Shown here: one piece after another, positions 16,933 to 24,972 of the stretch
Numbering within the stretch: the first letter of the stretch is position 1
Layout: each line of letters begins with the position of its first letter
Source: Syntrophaceae bacterium UBA4778
GTDB taxonomy: Bacteria > Desulfobacterota > Syntrophia > Syntrophales > UBA4778
DNA length: 34,659 nucleotides
Assembly (NCBI GenBank): GCA_002403175.1
Contig: DHHG01000137.1
Span: 1-34,659, forward strand
Direction of reading: 5' to 3'
Made by a program: the position numbers and the translations under genes
The notes under the pieces: model-generated
Databases searched by the model: none
What the model was told of the DNA's origin: nothing
What the model saw: the letters and a program-made list of their open reading frames with translations, nothing else

Positions 16933-18186
16933 TTAATTCTGGTGGAATCGTTCGCCTTTAGAGGCTTGACAAAGCACTTCCTCATATCGCTTGGTACAGA
17001 TGGTGCGAGAAAAGTGCTGTTCAGCGAACAGTCTGGATTTTTCCCCCATCTTTTTCCTCAGCCCTTCATCCCTGCACAATTTCAACACAGCATGTGAGAA
17101 TGCTTCGACGTCACCAGGATCTACACAAAAACCACAACCAGCCTGTTTAATTATGCTTGCTGCATCCCCTTGTTGATTTACCACAGCTATGACTGGCCTA
17201 CCACAAGCCATTATTGTGGCAAGTTTGCCGGGCACAGTCGGCAAGGGGATATCGGGACTTAATGAAATCAAACACACATCGGATGCGTAAAGAAACTGCA
17301 TATACTTATTATGCGGCATTCCTGGACGTAATAGAACATTTTTTACTTTCCATTCCTGTATTAAGTTTCGCAAAGCAGCCTTTGAGGAACCCTCACCAGC
17401 TAAGAGAAATATGATATTGTCGCATTCCTTAAGATCCTCTGCTACTTTTACAACCACCTCAAGACCTTGAGCCTGCTCAATAATACCCGCATATGAGACA
17501 ACAAATTTATTGCCGATTAATTCTTCACTGCGAAAAGATCTGGCTCTATCAGAAGCACCCACAGTATGGGTATCAACCCAATTTGGGATAATATACGCTT
17601 GCTGCTTCACGCCTCGTTGAACTAGGTAATCTTTGTTTCCTTTCGAATAAACTATAAAAGTATATGCTTTTTTGTAACATATTGTCTCCATTTTTGATAA
17701 AACTCTCTTAATGAATTTGCTTTTTATTGCCCCCGAATCAAACAGAACTTTTGGATGAATATCCTGCATATTAAAAACAAATCTCGTATTTTTAGCTTTC
17801 GATATAATATAACCTGCAATACCCATATACAGAGGTGGCGAATAAACAAGAATCACATCTGGCCGTCTCACACACAAACCTCGAAATGTAAATAAAAGAA
17901 ATGAAAGAAAAAATCTCAAAGCCTTTCCGCCGGGGATTTTGGATAGAAAAGACAATGGTGATACCCTGAGCACATTTATGCCTTTTAAAAATTTTCTCGA
18001 AGACTTCTTAAGGTAGTATTCGTGCCCTTCATCTACCATGTCTATGTCATCTGGATGTTCCGTAATGACAGTTACGTTATGTCCCCTTTCGCTGAGACTC
18101 TCTGATAGTTCTGTATAGAGCCTAGAACAAGAATCTATTATTGGCGCATAACTTACGACTAGAATCATTATATTCATGGCATGCAA
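16933..18186 (-). CDS. GT4 glycosyltransferase, WbuB-like
   Basis: A 417-residue GT-B glycosyltransferase. The N-terminal IMILVVSYAPIIDSCSRL is followed by LSERGHNVTVITEHPDD, YSPPLYMGIAGYIISKA, NMQDIHPKVLFDSGAI and the donor-site run PTVPGKLATIMACGRPVIA. This pattern matches the WbuB branch, which often adds L-FucNAc/L-QuiNAc-type sugars, and is similar in layout to the second half of the fusion at 3117-5237. Two start codons are possible (ATG 18186 or ATG 18177); the second gives the tighter family N-terminus. The 284 bp upstream to the acetyltransferase gene are AT-rich and non-coding, so transcription may restart there. Its donor is not determined by sequence. Confidence 0.9.
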   Translation of the reverse strand: MHAMNIMILVVSYAPIIDSCSRLYTELSESLSERGHNVTVITEHPDDIDMVDEGHEYYLKKSSRKFLKGINVLRVSPLSFLSKIPGGKALRFFLSFLLFTFRGLCVRRPDVILVYSPPLYMGIAGYIISKAKNTRFVFNMQDIHPKVLFDSGAIKSKFIKRVLSKMETICYKKAYTFIVYSKGNKDYLVQRGVKQQAYIIPNWVDTHTVGASDRARSFRSEELIGNKFVVSYAGIIEQAQGLEVVVKVAEDLKECDNIIFLLAGEGSSKAALRNLIQEWKVKNVLLRPGMPHNKYMQFLYASDVCLISLSPDIPLPTVPGKLATIMACGRPVIAVVNQQGDAASIIKQAGCGFCVDPGDVEAFSHAVLKLCRDEGLRKKMGEKSRLFAEQHFSRTICTKRYEEVLCQASKGERFHQN

Positions 18187-18470
18187 TACTTTTTCTCTTC
18201 ACCATAATGAATCGTGGAATTAGAAAATACAAAGCACCTTGCATAATTAAAAAAAACGTTTTTTATTTTGAATAGCCTATAATGTAAGAGGATATAAAGG
18301 CAACTAACATAAAAATTGAAATGACATTAAAAGTTAAAATCTAAATAAGAGAGTAAAGTACTTTTTTTAACTTTTAGTTGGGCTAAAAAGGCAGGAGCAT
18401 CAAACATCATACAGGAATTATTCATAATTCATTTATTAAAGAAAGCATGTTTTTTTTGCATTAGAGAGTT
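18187..18470. other. AT-rich non-coding gap
   Basis: This 284-bp stretch between the acetyltransferase and the WbuB-like gene has no credible reading frame on either strand. It contains a 14-bp A/T palindrome AAAAAACGTTTTTT and many A and T runs, unlike the coding neighbours. An AT-rich leader in front of an LPS glycosyltransferase gene could hold a promoter, but I cannot pick out a reliable -35/-10 pair. It may mark a recombination join between gene sets. Confidence 0.4.
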
Positions 18471-19154
18471 TCAAAAAACCTTCATCTTTAACAATTGCTG
18501 AATATTACGAAATTTTGCTCCATTTTCCCGCAACCAGTTAATATCCCGATCCCACCATTTTAAACGATTTAGGAAATCAATTTCTGTCGGTTCGAAGCGG
18601 TATCGCAAAATAGTAGCTGACACTCCCCCCACGATGGCATAGGGAGGCACATCCTTAGTGACCACTGTACCCGCACCGACAATAGCCCCATCCCCTATCG
18701 TCACGCCATCGAGAATAATTGCCCGTGCCCCTATCCATACATCATTACCGATCTTGATTTGTGCGAATTCCTCCCAAAAAGGAGGAGATGCAAACGTAAT
18801 TTGAACCTGACGGTTCGGCGAATAAAAAATGGGATGGACGGACACGAAATCACGTGAAGGATGCTTCCCCAAACCGGAAAGAACCTCATGGCCGATGCAT
18901 GAAAATTTACCAATATCCGAATTTATAATTCTACTGTTTTCCCCGACGTAGCTAAAATCGCCCATCGTGACATTGCTCAACACAACACCGGCAGAAAGTG
19001 TATTATAGCTTCCAAATCGACAGTTAGAAAAGTTTGCCATATAACCGATTTGAAGTTTCTTGACTGTATATTTATGCTCATAGTACAACTTGCGAACCAG
19101 CCACCTTAGCCATAGCGTTATAGGATTTTTTATAAGTAATCCATTGTTCATCAT
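18471..19154 (-). CDS. CatB-type hexapeptide O-acetyltransferase
   Basis: A 227-residue left-handed beta-helix acetyltransferase of the xenobiotic/antibiotic acetyltransferase type. Hexapeptide turns run from about residue 45 (CRFGSYNTLSAGVVLSNVTM) to VWIGARAIILDGVTIGDG and VTKDVPPYAIVGGVSATI. The GKHPSRDFVSVHPIFYSP insert, with its His residues, is the usual catalytic loop of CatB-like enzymes in polysaccharide loci. It most likely O-acetylates (or N-acetylates) a sugar from acetyl-CoA in the cytoplasm. It begins 11 bp after the GT42-like gene and is followed by the AT-rich gap. An ATG-ATG pair lies at the start (19154). Confidence 0.88.
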   Translation of the reverse strand: MMNNGLLIKNPITLWLRWLVRKLYYEHKYTVKKLQIGYMANFSNCRFGSYNTLSAGVVLSNVTMGDFSYVGENSRIINSDIGKFSCIGHEVLSGLGKHPSRDFVSVHPIFYSPNRQVQITFASPPFWEEFAQIKIGNDVWIGARAIILDGVTIGDGAIVGAGTVVTKDVPPYAIVGGVSATILRYRFEPTEIDFLNRLKWWDRDINWLRENGAKFRNIQQLLKMKVF

Positions 19155-19165
19155 AATTATTAATC

Positions 19166-20032
19166 TTATCTCTTTATTATGGCACTATCAAATAATGAGT
19201 CATAGTCAACCTTAGGAAAAACATCCAGGTAGTGACTTTTATTCGCATTAGCGTTAAATACATTTTTTTTTATTGAATAAAGATATTTATACTTTCTAAA
19301 TATATTCGCATGTCTTCGCATCTGGAATTCGCTGTCGGCAAAACTCAGATCTTCTTTATCCGGTCGCAGAACATGTTCTTTACCAGGGTCGAAAAAATAA
19401 ACCAGTGTCCCATTGAACCAATCATGATCAATACCAATGAGATAAATTTCTTTAAATCCGAAATACAATGTCACTGTTAAGGCTAGCTCTGAAACCGACC
19501 ATATGTGTGGTATACACATTAAATCAATAGGCGTATCAAAATCACCATTCCACCACGCATATTCCACCCAGTGTAGGATTCTGTCTTTGAATAGTCCATT
19601 TCTCTCGATCATCTCCCTGTCGCCAATATGAAAGAACATTTCCGCATCACCAGTTGCAGCCTCCATAGCTTTCAACCATGCGTTAAATTTCGCTTCTGTA
19701 TGCATTTCGCCATGACCCTTAATAAGCGGTGGAATAACGTGATAACGCGGCTTGATGAGTTGAAAGTCGGGATGCACAAATGTATTACTCACGCTAATGA
19801 CAATCTCACCTTCAAGCTTCTTGATATCTTGCCCCTTCACGGATGAACCGGCACCGAAAATAAAGCAACGAGAATCCACATGGCGGTCTTTTAAGCTATT
19901 GTTATCTGAAAGTAGGCTCTTATCATCTACACTCGTCAGGGCAAGCTTCAGATGCGATTTAGCCATCATCAGTCTTTGCCAAACACCGGGTGGAACCAGC
20001 CATTGTTCAATCAAATGTTTCCAATCAGACAT
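19166..20032 (-). CDS. Putative GT42/DUF115-like glycosyltransferase (candidate nonulosonic acid transferase)
   Basis: A 288-residue protein with no strong textbook signature, but with the layout of bacterial GT42 sialyltransferases and the related DUF115/MptE-like proteins. A glycine-rich nucleotide motif FIFGAGSSVKGQDIKKL (from residue 57) precedes VISVSNTFVHPDF and KPRYHVI. Later comes FGFKEIYLIGIDHDW (191-205), closely resembling the ALGYKEIYLSGIDF stretch that I recall from Campylobacter Cst enzymes. GAGSS departs from the usual GNGPS. It lies 3 bp after the flippase gene and before an acetyltransferase, in an operon whose upstream part looks like a CMP-nonulosonate pathway. A role in transferring that acid to the glycan is the natural inference. 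A DUF115 motility-type or other GT-A/Rossmann role is the alternative. Confidence 0.6.
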   Translation of the reverse strand: MSDWKHLIEQWLVPPGVWQRLMMAKSHLKLALTSVDDKSLLSDNNSLKDRHVDSRCFIFGAGSSVKGQDIKKLEGEIVISVSNTFVHPDFQLIKPRYHVIPPLIKGHGEMHTEAKFNAWLKAMEAATGDAEMFFHIGDREMIERNGLFKDRILHWVEYAWWNGDFDTPIDLMCIPHIWSVSELALTVTLYFGFKEIYLIGIDHDWFNGTLVYFFDPGKEHVLRPDKEDLSFADSEFQMRRHANIFRKYKYLYSIKKNVFNANANKSHYLDVFPKVDYDSLFDSAIIKR

Positions 20033-20035
20033 AAA

Positions 20036-21337
20036 TCATAAGTCTTTGCGAAGTATAAAGTAGATTAAAGGTGCAATAAAACTCGGCAGGCATGCCATCC
20101 AAACTATCATTTTATTAACAATAATTTTTTTAAACATAAAGCAGACCATCATCAAAATGGCTATGCTATAAATCGAGAGCGTCAGCAGCTGTGCTACAGC
20201 TGCAGCAAGATAATTCGAAGTCGAGGCAAATATGTGGATAAAGATGAAATAGACGGGGAGCGCCATCGCAATCAATGCAAGGTATGGTTTCGTTTTTCCC
20301 ATGCCAATCAGCAATGCCCCTTGTGTCACCATCACCGCGCAGTTGAATAACGACAACATCAGTGGTGCATAAATCCCATTGTCAATATTATATTTTGGAA
20401 AAATTATTTCCACAATGATCGGCGCAACATAGGTTAAAATAATCCCAGACAGAATAAATACTGGAGCAGAATAGATGATCAGTTTAAAGGCATAAACAAT
20501 TGCTTTTAATTGATCCTGTTCAACTAAGCGGTAGATTTTAATGGTTTGGGGCACAAACGCTGCAATGCCCATGGAAACTACAATTTGATAGATAGAACTA
20601 ACCAATCCATATTGGGACACGACTGCCTCCGGATAAAAAAAGGCCGCATAAATTCTTCCGGAGGATAATAACTGAAGCCACAGAGTAGTAATCATACAGA
20701 GAATTAAACCTTGGGCGATATTATCTCTGATTAGCGTCCATTGAATTCTCTTGATATCAGTCAAAGAACCATACAATACATTTCTGAATCGCCGGCTGAA
20801 AAGCATCGCCACGGCACTGAACAGTTGTCCTAAAAACCAACCTTTGACTCCTGCAAGCCATGCGCACGGCAGAATCGTCATCCGCGCTAAAGACTGCGCC
20901 ATTGTTATATTTCTTACATACCGAAAATCAGATTGCACCGTTGCGTTAAGTATTACAAACATTGTAACAACGCTAAACACGACAAGCATGAATAACATAC
21001 CCGCATTCAAACCATGCGGATATCTTTGAAAATAATAAACGAAGACCGCCCCCCCAAATACCAGGGATGTGAAGAACCTGAAATGGCTCAGTGTGGAATT
21101 CCATATTCGAATCTCATCTTGTTTATTGTTGGCGTAAAGCGCGGGTAACTTACGTGTATAAACAACAGACATGCCAAGATCAGCCAATTGAATGAATGAC
21201 ACTAGTACACCCACCACTACTACTTGCGCATACTCTTCGACGCTGAGTAATAGCGGGACGACAATAGCTATCAACAGGGCAGAAATTTGCTGGACAATAT
21301 TAGCAGTGAGATTGTCTCGGCTATCTTGAAAACTCAA
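20036..21337 (-). CDS. Wzx-like polysaccharide flippase (module 2)
   Basis: A 433-residue hydrophobic protein with repeated membrane segments, of the polysaccharide-transporter/MOP superfamily. The N-terminal part (LTANIVQQISALLIAIVVPLLLSVEEYAQ, given here only as the family pattern of an amphipathic lead plus first membrane helix) is followed by QLADLGMSVVYTRKLP, typical of Wzx. The start is TTG 21337-21335, the first start codon that gives a full N-terminus; no ATG lies near it. It probably flips the repeat unit containing the sugars made by the nonulosonate-like module. Low similarity in pattern to the first flippase (5778-7178) suggests the two serve different glycans or derive from different parental loci. 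It is followed after 3 bp by the GT42-like gene. Confidence 0.87.
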   Translation of the reverse strand: MSFQDSRDNLTANIVQQISALLIAIVVPLLLSVEEYAQVVVVGVLVSFIQLADLGMSVVYTRKLPALYANNKQDEIRIWNSTLSHFRFFTSLVFGGAVFVYYFQRYPHGLNAGMLFMLVVFSVVTMFVILNATVQSDFRYVRNITMAQSLARMTILPCAWLAGVKGWFLGQLFSAVAMLFSRRFRNVLYGSLTDIKRIQWTLIRDNIAQGLILCMITTLWLQLLSSGRIYAAFFYPEAVVSQYGLVSSIYQIVVSMGIAAFVPQTIKIYRLVEQDQLKAIVYAFKLIIYSAPVFILSGIILTYVAPIIVEIIFPKYNIDNGIYAPLMLSLFNCAVMVTQGALLIGMGKTKPYLALIAMALPVYFIFIHIFASTSNYLAAAVAQLLTLSIYSIAILMMVCFMFKKIIVNKMIVWMACLPSFIAPLIYFILRKDL

Positions 21338-21400
21338 GTCGGTCAGATCCCTGCAACGCCCATAGATTTCGAATTGTTAGGACGAATGTAATATATAATA

Positions 21401-21981
21401 TCATTTTTCAACCATCGCTTTCGTGATACATTCATCGATATTACTACTGTCATTCAAAACATTTCTATGAATGCGCCTGAGCAGCATATCCGACCGCCGG
21501 CTTAATCTAGCATACAACATACGAGAAATTTTGTGCGAGGGCTGTTCGATCATGCGGTATGCTAAATAGCAAAAAACGAGAACAACGGGAATCGATAGCA
21601 ACCTTTCTCCCCACCACTCCATGCGAAACATTCGAGTCAGCTGAGTAAAAACAATCATATGAAACAAATAATAAGTGAATAGCTCCACATCTCCATCTTA
21701 TCAAACAATAAACCGCATCCATCAGGGGCAGCCGAAATTTCAGCACTCAACCAGAAAAACACGAGCAATGAGAAAGCATTCATGGTCAGGAAGTAGCCAA
21801 CAGAAGTATTGATCGTTAACCAGTATAGAGCCGACGCAGTCAGAGTAATTGAAATTCTCCACAGGTAGATATTGTTACCAGTCGCTGGATATTGTCCTGT
21901 AGCTACTCGTTCAGCGAGAATACACCCGGCAAGCCAACTCGGCAGAGCAACGAGTGAGTTACGTAACTTTTGCTTATAATC
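21401..21981 (-). pseudogene. Acyltransferase-3 (OafA-like) remnant, 5'-truncated and frameshifted
   Basis: The minus strand encodes the C-terminal half of an acyltransferase-3 family membrane protein in two frames. From about 21981 the first frame reads LPSWLAGCILAER, then hydrophobic segments and MWSYSL, before running into TGA at 21657-21655. The family sequence resumes in another frame as YLFHMIVFTQ and ends LAYRMIEQPSHKI...MVEK at 21401. The break is near 21665-21685 in TTATTATT; removing two bases there would restore SYSLYLFHM, the usual family motif. The N-terminal half, with the catalytic His, is missing, and an in-frame stop lies at 21984-21982. The fragment sits just after the PIG-L deacetylase stop, so the deletion may have occurred when the locus was rearranged. 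Confidence 0.8.
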
Positions 21982-21996
21982 TTAACATTGTGCAGC

Positions 21997-22626
21997 TTAC
22001 TGTTCCAACCACTTCACTACCTCAAATACTTCTGCTAGATTGACACCAATTCTCTGACCGGCATTTTCCGCTTCATTTTTAAAAAATCTCGCCCATTTTT
22101 TTCCTGTTCGTTCCATTTCGGAAACGTGCGCAAGAATAGCTTTTTCTTTCGTGACCCATGAATCAGTAATATCCACGTAAAAGTTGCCCTTAAAATCGAG
22201 ATTGGAATGATACCAATTACTTCTATACATCAACAGCCGTGGCACGTGACGGCAACTATGGAGGGAGGCTTTTGCAACAGCTTGATGATCATGGTGAATA
22301 TCACCAATCCAATGTGCATAAACCATATCTATACGTTTATCTTCAACGATCTTTACAATATCTGCATTCAATGCATCGTCAAATTCAACTTCCAGTGTCT
22401 TGAATTTACCACAAACGAATTGTACACCCATTATCTCCATTGCCATTTTACCTTCGGCTAAAGCTACATCGTTTGATCTCACGGTCTCATTGTTGGTATT
22501 TTTAAAACCTGACACTGTGGCTATATAAGCATAAACATTGTCTCCCTTTGCGACGTGTTTGGCCAGTGTGCCACCACACCCCAACTCAATGTCATCAAAA
22601 TGAGCGCCTATCGCTAGAATATTCAT
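21997..22626 (-). CDS. PIG-L family N-deacetylase
   Basis: A 209-residue PIG-L/LmbE-like deacetylase, a zinc hydrolase removing acetyl groups from N-acetyl sugars. The metal motif HFDDIELGCGG (HxDD) is at residues 8-18 and the second metal His lies in DIHHDHQAV. ATG 22626-22624 shares its A with the TAA of the WbqC-family gene and has AAGGAG seven bases upstream, so it is preferred over an in-frame start at 22668 inside the neighbour. The family includes GlcNAc-PI deacetylase, BshB/MshB and various lipid- or nucleotide-sugar deacetylases. Directly after WbqC, it may free an amino group on the locus sugar so that a different acyl or amino substituent can be attached; that is inference. Confidence 0.92.
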   Translation of the reverse strand: MNILAIGAHFDDIELGCGGTLAKHVAKGDNVYAYIATVSGFKNTNNETVRSNDVALAEGKMAMEIMGVQFVCGKFKTLEVEFDDALNADIVKIVEDKRIDMVYAHWIGDIHHDHQAVAKASLHSCRHVPRLLMYRSNWYHSNLDFKGNFYVDITDSWVTKEKAILAHVSEMERTGKKWARFFKNEAENAGQRIGVNLAEVFEVVKWLEQ

Positions 22627-23318
22627 TAGTAACTCCTTAGGATTTCGCGTGATTTTGCAATTCCACAATTAAATAACAGATCAATACTGCTCAGATAGGG
22701 GATGAAATCGCCATGAAGCTGTGGATAAACCGGGTGTTTGAAGTCCTGCCAGATTACTTCAATACCAGCGGCTGCAAACGGCACCGGATCATAATATGCC
22801 CTTGCGCCCACTCCAGAAAGGTATTTATCGGCCTTTACCCTTTTCAGAATATCCACCAAAAGTGCATTACTTTTCCCCACAGGATCCAAATCACTGGCCA
22901 TTTCTGTTTTAATTTTGATACCAAAAAGTTTCATCAGCACTTCAGAAGATTTTAAATTAAATTCCATGAGCCTTTTGCATTCAAATCTATAGAGGTCATT
23001 AATATATGGCATCACTTCATCAAAAAAAGGTGCCTTGCTATAACTGTTATGAACCAGATTAAGGTTGTCCCGGCGCCAATTGCTTTCAGAAAGAAAAATA
23101 TCTTTGATCGCCGTGCCAACGGGTGCCCTTTGCACAGAAACGGTTATCCACTTTTCACCTTGTGCCGTTTTAATCTTATCCCTGTTTTGCCAGCTTCTGC
23201 TGGTGCCAGATACAAACTGCACAGTATCCAGTACTACCCACATGTCAGCATTCAGGAATCTGTGAAAAAAACCCAGGTGGGAGAGAAAATCCGGTTGATG
23301 AATAACAACCGTTTTCAT
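22626..23318 (-). CDS. WbqC-family protein
   Basis: A 230-residue member of the WbqC family (PF08889). Recognisable blocks are VVIHQPDFLSHLGFF, VVLDTVQFVSGTSRSWQNR, KWITVSVQ, YLSGVGARAYYD, and HPVYPQLHGDFIPYLSSIDL with LLFNCG. The biochemical role of the family is, to my knowledge, not settled; its genes are found in polysaccharide and antibiotic clusters, often beside aminotransferase or deacetylase genes. The ATG overlaps the PseG-like stop (ATGA), and the stop overlaps the deacetylase start. Its position between a nonulosonate-type hydrolase and a deacetylase suggests an acyl- or amino-modifying step on the same sugar, possibly re-acylation after deacetylation. Confidence 0.9.
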   Translation of the reverse strand: MKTVVIHQPDFLSHLGFFHRFLNADMWVVLDTVQFVSGTSRSWQNRDKIKTAQGEKWITVSVQRAPVGTAIKDIFLSESNWRRDNLNLVHNSYSKAPFFDEVMPYINDLYRFECKRLMEFNLKSSEVLMKLFGIKIKTEMASDLDPVGKSNALLVDILKRVKADKYLSGVGARAYYDPVPFAAAGIEVIWQDFKHPVYPQLHGDFIPYLSSIDLLFNCGIAKSREILRSY

Positions 23319-24262
23319 AGAGATTTTACCTCTCTGAGAATATTTTCTACACCGTCAGTTTTAATCTTTTCAATGCCAATTTTGCTCATGTCCTTCAGAT
23401 TGTATTCCATGCTAAAGACCTTCTCTTCAAGCGTTTGATAATATCCAGCAAAAATTGAAGACCCTACTTCAGCCAGATATTGCCCGATTTCAATCTCGTG
23501 TGGTTCATTGGCGACTATTATGCAGGGAAGGCCTGAGGCATTTGCCTCAAATGGTGTTACTCCACCACCCGTGATCGCGAGATCATGATGGATATACTCT
23601 CGGATCAAAGATGGCACAGCTCTCTTTACGGTGTATCTTTCATCTATGATCTGTTCAAGTTCTGCTTGATGCTTAAAGGATTGACCAACAACAACAGTTG
23701 CTTTCTTGTTCAGTCTTTTCAGCAAAGCAACAATTTGCATCGTTACACCATAGGTGTCGCTTCCGCCAAGTGTCACCAAAATAGAGTTCAGATGTTCACG
23801 TAGGCGCCTGCAGGCTTCAATCTCCCTATTGAGCGATAGATAATGGATGCCCGTCAGTATCCGCTTCCCCCGGAGCAGCTCTTTGCCGGAAAAAACCAGG
23901 GGTGCAAAATGAAGGTCTGCCAAAGGTGCCCCTGTTCCGCGATCATCAAAAGTAACAAGTTTCACACCATGTTTCTTTACATGCTCAGCATGTCTTTTAT
24001 CAGTATCAAGTCGGTCATTGATCCAAGTGGTGATTCCATATTGTTTGATAATCGTTGTTTCCCAGTCAGATAGCGTGTCATTCAGATTTACTATTACATG
24101 TGCAACCCCTCTTTGTTTTAAGATCATTATTGACATGGGGTCGTCATTCACCATGACGACATACCGTTTCTGCGGTCCATCAAGATGTTCAATAAAATTT
24201 AAACTTTTGAAAAGATGGCCCAAGCCGCGGTTATGTGACGCTTCAATACAAAAACCTATCAC
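23315..24262 (-). CDS. PseG/SpsG-like nucleotide-sugar hydrolase
   Basis: A 315-residue GT-B-fold protein of the PseG/SpsG family. GLGHLFKSL near residues 13-21 corresponds to the G-x-GH-x-x-R region of PseG, although Lys stands in place of the usual Arg. VTFDDRGTG, ILVTLGGSDTYG, ITGGGVTPFEANASGLP and IVANEPHEIEIGQYLAE continue the family pattern (GGs, the acceptor-like loop and the Asn/Glu block). PseG cleaves UDP from the 6-deoxy diacetamido sugar before condensation with phosphoenolpyruvate by the NeuB-like synthase; SpsG is the spore-coat relative. The start is GTG 24262 overlapping the TGA of the SpsF-like gene (GTGA). It is placed as the hydrolysing step of the pathway. Confidence 0.87.
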   Translation of the reverse strand: MIGFCIEASHNRGLGHLFKSLNFIEHLDGPQKRYVVMVNDDPMSIMILKQRGVAHVIVNLNDTLSDWETTIIKQYGITTWINDRLDTDKRHAEHVKKHGVKLVTFDDRGTGAPLADLHFAPLVFSGKELLRGKRILTGIHYLSLNREIEACRRLREHLNSILVTLGGSDTYGVTMQIVALLKRLNKKATVVVGQSFKHQAELEQIIDERYTVKRAVPSLIREYIHHDLAITGGGVTPFEANASGLPCIIVANEPHEIEIGQYLAEVGSSIFAGYYQTLEEKVFSMEYNLKDMSKIGIEKIKTDGVENILREVKSL

Positions 24263-24972
24263 GGATTAGCTACTTTCCTCGCATACTCTTCAGCCAGATC
24301 AATGGCTTGCTTCGTTGTAATGTAATCCACATGACTTTTTTCGGCAATATAACAGGCTTGCTCATAATCCTCCATGGTATCCACGGTAAGTCTTAGATCA
24401 GGCCTGTTCTTGTCTTTTGCGACAGAAAGCAGCGCTGTTTTGAAAATCTGGGGATTTTCCAACAGGTACTCATTAACATGCTCGAGATGATGGGGAGCTT
24501 TGCCTTCTCGCCAACTTTTCTCCAGCGAGGCGAAAGTGAATATTTCTGCTCCCACTCCAACCGGCAGGCTTGCAAAAGAATTGGCGTAGTCTGTTCCCCC
24601 TGAGAGGTGTAAATCAATCAGGTTGTCCAGCTCCTCAATATCAGGAAACGGATTGTCACCCGTCAGGCGAACGATGTGCTCAAAACCATAAGCTTTGGCA
24701 CATTGATAATAGCGATCCAGCACATTGGCCTCGCTCCCACGGAAACAGGCTACTAAACGTTCGATGCAGAAACTCTCAACAATATTATCTTGTAATGTCT
24801 CAGAAGTAGCGATCACGGGTGTGGCAGAATGCCGTAAGCGTTTCAGACGATATAATATATGATCGAGAAGCGCTTTGTTTCCGATGGTCATCAGGACCTT
24901 ACCTGGCAGTCGTGTCGATCCAATGCGCGCCTGTAGAATAATGCCGAGCCGATTTTTTGATTTAACGCACAT
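24259..24972 (-). CDS. SpsF-like cytidylyltransferase
   Basis: A 237-residue nucleotidyltransferase of the SpsF/KdsB/NeuA-like GT-A group. IILQARIGSTRLPGK is the CTP-binding N-terminal signature; FRGSEANVLDRYYQCAK, RLTGDNPFPD (with the metal-binding Asp) and LRLTVDTMEDYEQA follow. SpsF-type enzymes occur with SpsE and SpsG in spore-coat and nonulosonate loci and are expected to form the CMP-sugar. I start at ATG 24972, with a GTG immediately upstream as alternative; either lies inside the last codons of the NeuB gene, so translation is coupled. The 3' end overlaps the PseG-like start. The reaction proposed is CTP plus nonulosonic acid to CMP-acid, by analogy with LegF/NeuA; the substrate is inferred. 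Confidence 0.88.
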   Translation of the reverse strand: MCVKSKNRLGIILQARIGSTRLPGKVLMTIGNKALLDHILYRLKRLRHSATPVIATSETLQDNIVESFCIERLVACFRGSEANVLDRYYQCAKAYGFEHIVRLTGDNPFPDIEELDNLIDLHLSGGTDYANSFASLPVGVGAEIFTFASLEKSWREGKAPHHLEHVNEYLLENPQIFKTALLSVAKDKNRPDLRLTVDTMEDYEQACYIAEKSHVDYITTKQAIDLAEEYARKVANP

